Translations under genes and position numbers: made by a program
Assembly (NCBI GenBank): GCA_037783545.1
Contig: JBBELK010000052.1
Coordinates: 2,666,001 to 2,730,000, forward strand
From: Henricia sp. BOLD:AAB3569
Lineage: Eukaryota > Echinodermata > Asteroidea > Spinulosida > Echinasteridae
Reading direction: 5' to 3'
DNA length: 64,000 nucleotides
Notes under the pieces: model-generated
Database searches by the model: none
What the model saw: the letters and a program-made list of their open reading frames with translations, nothing else
What the model was told of the DNA's origin: nothing
In this document: positions 61,818 through 64,000 of the stretch, in pieces
Layout: each line of letters opens with the position of its first letter
Numbering within the stretch: the stretch's first letter is position 1

Positions 61818-61835
61818 GTAAGGCCGGTTTCACAC

Positions 61836-61973
61836 AAAGGCACAGGCTCGTCAGCAATGCGCGCGCCAAATTCGTGCCACGAAATACGCAGCTCCATGTA
61901 GCAAAGGCATGGAGCTGCGTATTTCGTGGCACGAATTTGGCGCCCGCGCATTGCTGCCGAGCCTGTGCCTTAA
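61836..61973. repeat. Hairpin MITE (AAAGGCACAGGCTCGTCAGC), copy 3, beside exon 5
   Basis: A near-perfect 138-base palindrome: AAAGGCACAGGCTCGTCAGCAATGCGCGCGCC...CATGTAGCAAAGGCATG...GGCGCCCGCGCATTGCTGCCGAGCCTGTGCCTT. The inner arms (CAAATTCGTGCCACGAAATACGCAGCTCCATG) are perfect. It starts 18 bases after the exon 5 donor. Confidence 0.85.
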
Positions 61974-62891
61974 CTTTATCCACGCAAGAAATTTCACTTT
62001 GAGAAGAAGCAGCGCGGAGGAAATTTTGTGTGAACCGACACAACATCTGCCCAGTGAGTCAGAGGTCTCTGGTTCAAATCTTGATATAGTCTTGAAATCA
62101 ATTCGGTATACGGCCGTGTTTTGATCGATAGCCGTTTTTATGTGCAGTATATGGTTTTGACTCGTATAACGACTTGAGAAACCCGATTGCGCGACAATAT
62201 TCACGATTCAACGCGCGTTTACGCTGTTGTCATAGCAAGAACCAATCACAGTAATTCACGCATCGTATTCCACGGTGTGGTAGCGTCCATTTTTACCAGG
62301 GGGTGTTGAAATGAATGTGCATTAAAAATTTTCAATAGATCTACGTATATTTATTCAGATGAACTGCGTTTAACTTTTAGCGAAATGTAGTAGGTCTGCT
62401 TTGAGCCACGAGCATTTTTACATGTACTGCGTCGGGTCGCTTTATGCCATTCTTTATAGCAACAACAATTTAGTCAGGTCAAGTGGATACTAAGTATGCA
62501 TGTGAAGGGAAGTGCTTCAGGACACCAGACGCTATTCATGCAAAACGTGCAAAAGGCTAATCGCAATTCATGTGCACTACGCAGTATAGCATGAGACACA
62601 GTCTCGGTCTTGCACTAAGATACAATGCCATGATGAATTGTGCATGTGGGTATGCACCTGTATTCAGCATACATTACCTGTATACAGGCTCAAGGGACTT
62701 GAATGGCCTGACAAAAGGAAATTTACAGTCTGAGTAAGCATGGCAGGTGACAAGTCATAGTGCCAAACAATGTGGGGGTTCAAGATTGATGCATGTACAG
62801 TACATGTACATGTAGGTCTGTACACTTTAGTATGCAAGATTCTGAATGCAATGTGTTATGGCAACCTTGGTGTTGCAGTCTCAAACATTTG
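61974..62891. other. Start of CRTC intron 5, no further exon seen
   Basis: I looked for the next CRTC exons (the region leading to the SCEVPGINIFP motif in the family) and found none in any frame. Confidence 0.5.
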
Positions 62892-63710
62892 CACCGCGTT
62901 TACACTCGAACGGGCGAAGGTGGATACAGATTCGGCATTTTTATTGCAACCGCAGAGCAAACCGCAAACTCGGCAATTTGCCGTGTTTAGACTACAGTCA
63001 ACCCACCTTTTGTGCCGGAAATACTGATGCGAGGGACCCTGGGGTGTGAAAGGTCAAAATTAGAGGTCATGAAAGCGCGCGCCCGATGTTGTTGTGTAAT
63101 GATCGTGTGCACCGTCACACGTGGTGGGTGTCGTGAAAATCGACGCGTTATTACTGCGCTGCTGCATGCAAAACTGTTCCTGTTGACGAAAATTCTGGAC
63201 TGTATTTCAACAGTTCAATATCATGGAGAATTCCTTTGTTTTTGTAGCCATGATGTTGCCACTTTTGGCTATTTTACGGCGTAGATTTATGCAGAGAAGA
63301 AGTGCTTGTCAGTAGGACGAATTTCCAGTAGGACTAGGGTAGTTTTTGCCCAACAAAAAGTGCCGTAAGCGATGTACTAGCAGTAGCACACCAGCACAGT
63401 AAGTGGCGTACATTCTATCACGCACGCCCACAAAATAAAGTGCGCCAAACGATGGCCTCCCGGATGTCGCCAAAGGAAATTGCCGAATCTGTATTCGGGT
63501 AGCGTTTACACTACAAGCGACCTTGACGATTGCGGGGTTGGTTCAACCCTACCCCAAAGTGACTTGAAAAAGGCGAATCAGACCCGGGTCTGATCCGCCT
63601 TTTTCAATTTGCCTTTTGCGTTTACACTTGGTGCTTACCCGGCTTCAACTCCCCTTTTTGGAAATTGCGGAGTTCGATTCGCCTTTGCCGAATCGAGTGT
63701 AAACGGGGTG
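62892..63710. mobile_element. GTTTACACTCGA-family element, copy 3
   Basis: CACCGCGTTTACACTCGAACGGGCGAAGG at the left and GCCGAATCGAGTGTAAACGGGGTG at the right. The right half matches 41560-41788 closely, with extra sequence (63000-63450) in the middle. Confidence 0.75.
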
Positions 63711-64000
63711 TTACTGTACATGCTCTGGGTGAAAAAAATTCATAATCCCAGTGAACTACAGTAGTACTGGTAAACTATTGATGTTTTACTGCACAATGTA
63801 ATCCAAAATTCAGCAACATTGTACTTTTCTTAGGGCGGACTCATACTGAGCCTTTTCGTGCGTACATTACGTGTGTAATAGACCAATCCAGTAAGCTCCA
63901 CCCATTTAGCAATTGCCTAGCAACATGCCACACATGTGAGGCACGTGTGCAGTAGAGTCACGTGGCCGCATCGTGCGTCAGCGCCCTGATCAGCGCGTAT
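63711..64000. other. End of window, intron 5, nothing supported
   Basis: Contains the repeat scrap ATAGACCAATCCAGTAAGCTCCACCCATTT (63880-63909) shared with 58545. Confidence 0.4.

Noticed and set aside
1..64000. CRISPR arrays, bacterial operons, rRNA
   Set aside because: No regularly spaced identical repeats with unique spacers, no rRNA-like sequence, and clear spliceosomal gene structure.

Overview
The window is eukaryotic: split genes, long introns and dense transposon debris, with no bacterial-style operons. Nearly all of it is the 5' half of one plus-strand gene, an orthologue of the CREB-regulated transcription coactivators (CRTC/TORC). Five coding exons can be joined by splice sites and phase: 5002-5112, 5260-5382, 12820-12933, 38050-38108 and 61723-61817. 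They encode about the first 167 residues: the N-terminal CREB-binding helix, the conserved SLPNVNQ block, the YLSPP...WRR block and the SIK/14-3-3 serine segment TNSDSALH. The transactivation half must lie beyond base 64000. The close match to vertebrate CRTCs, the DIRS retroelement and the very common (TACATG)n palindromes suggest a marine invertebrate, perhaps an invertebrate deuterostome (echinoderm, hemichordate or cephalochordate). The species cannot be fixed from this sequence.

The main structural result is intron 3 (12934-38049, 25,116 bases). It has no usable GT donor. Instead it has a full-consensus U12 donor (ATATCCTTTT), a full-consensus U12 branch site (TTCCTTAAC) and an AC end that restores the reading frame, so it reads as an AT-AC intron of the minor spliceosome. 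The first 2 kb of this intron carry three perfect CRE octamers (TGACGTCA). One of them sits with a CCAAT box and a CACGTG E-box just upstream of an antisense ORF that ends at a strong GTGAGT donor, a possible nested gene.

Layout: 1-4800 is upstream intergenic DNA with small inverted-repeat elements. 4850-5001 is the proximal promoter or 5' UTR. 5002-5382 holds exons 1 and 2. 5383-12819 is intron 2, rich in foldback elements. Intron 3 holds a 1.5-kb DNA transposon with a foldback element nested inside it, several nested TIR elements, and a 5.4-kb DIRS retrotransposon (28217-33658). That element shows inverted terminal repeats, an internal complementary region and three overlapping ORFs (Gag-like, RT/RNase H, tyrosine recombinase). 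Its reverse transcriptase has lost its fingers/motif A section and its recombinase carries a 48-bp tandem repeat. Intron 4 (38109-61722) holds tRNA-derived SINEs, a second copy of the 1.5-kb DNA transposon, a 3.9-kb composite element and many MITE-like elements. Intron 5 begins at 61818 with a near-perfect hairpin element.

Several unrelated elements share CAG...CTG ends and 5-bp target duplications. Others duplicate TTA or TTAA. Apart from CRTC, the transposon ORFs and the tentative antisense exon, I see no convincing protein-coding gene.
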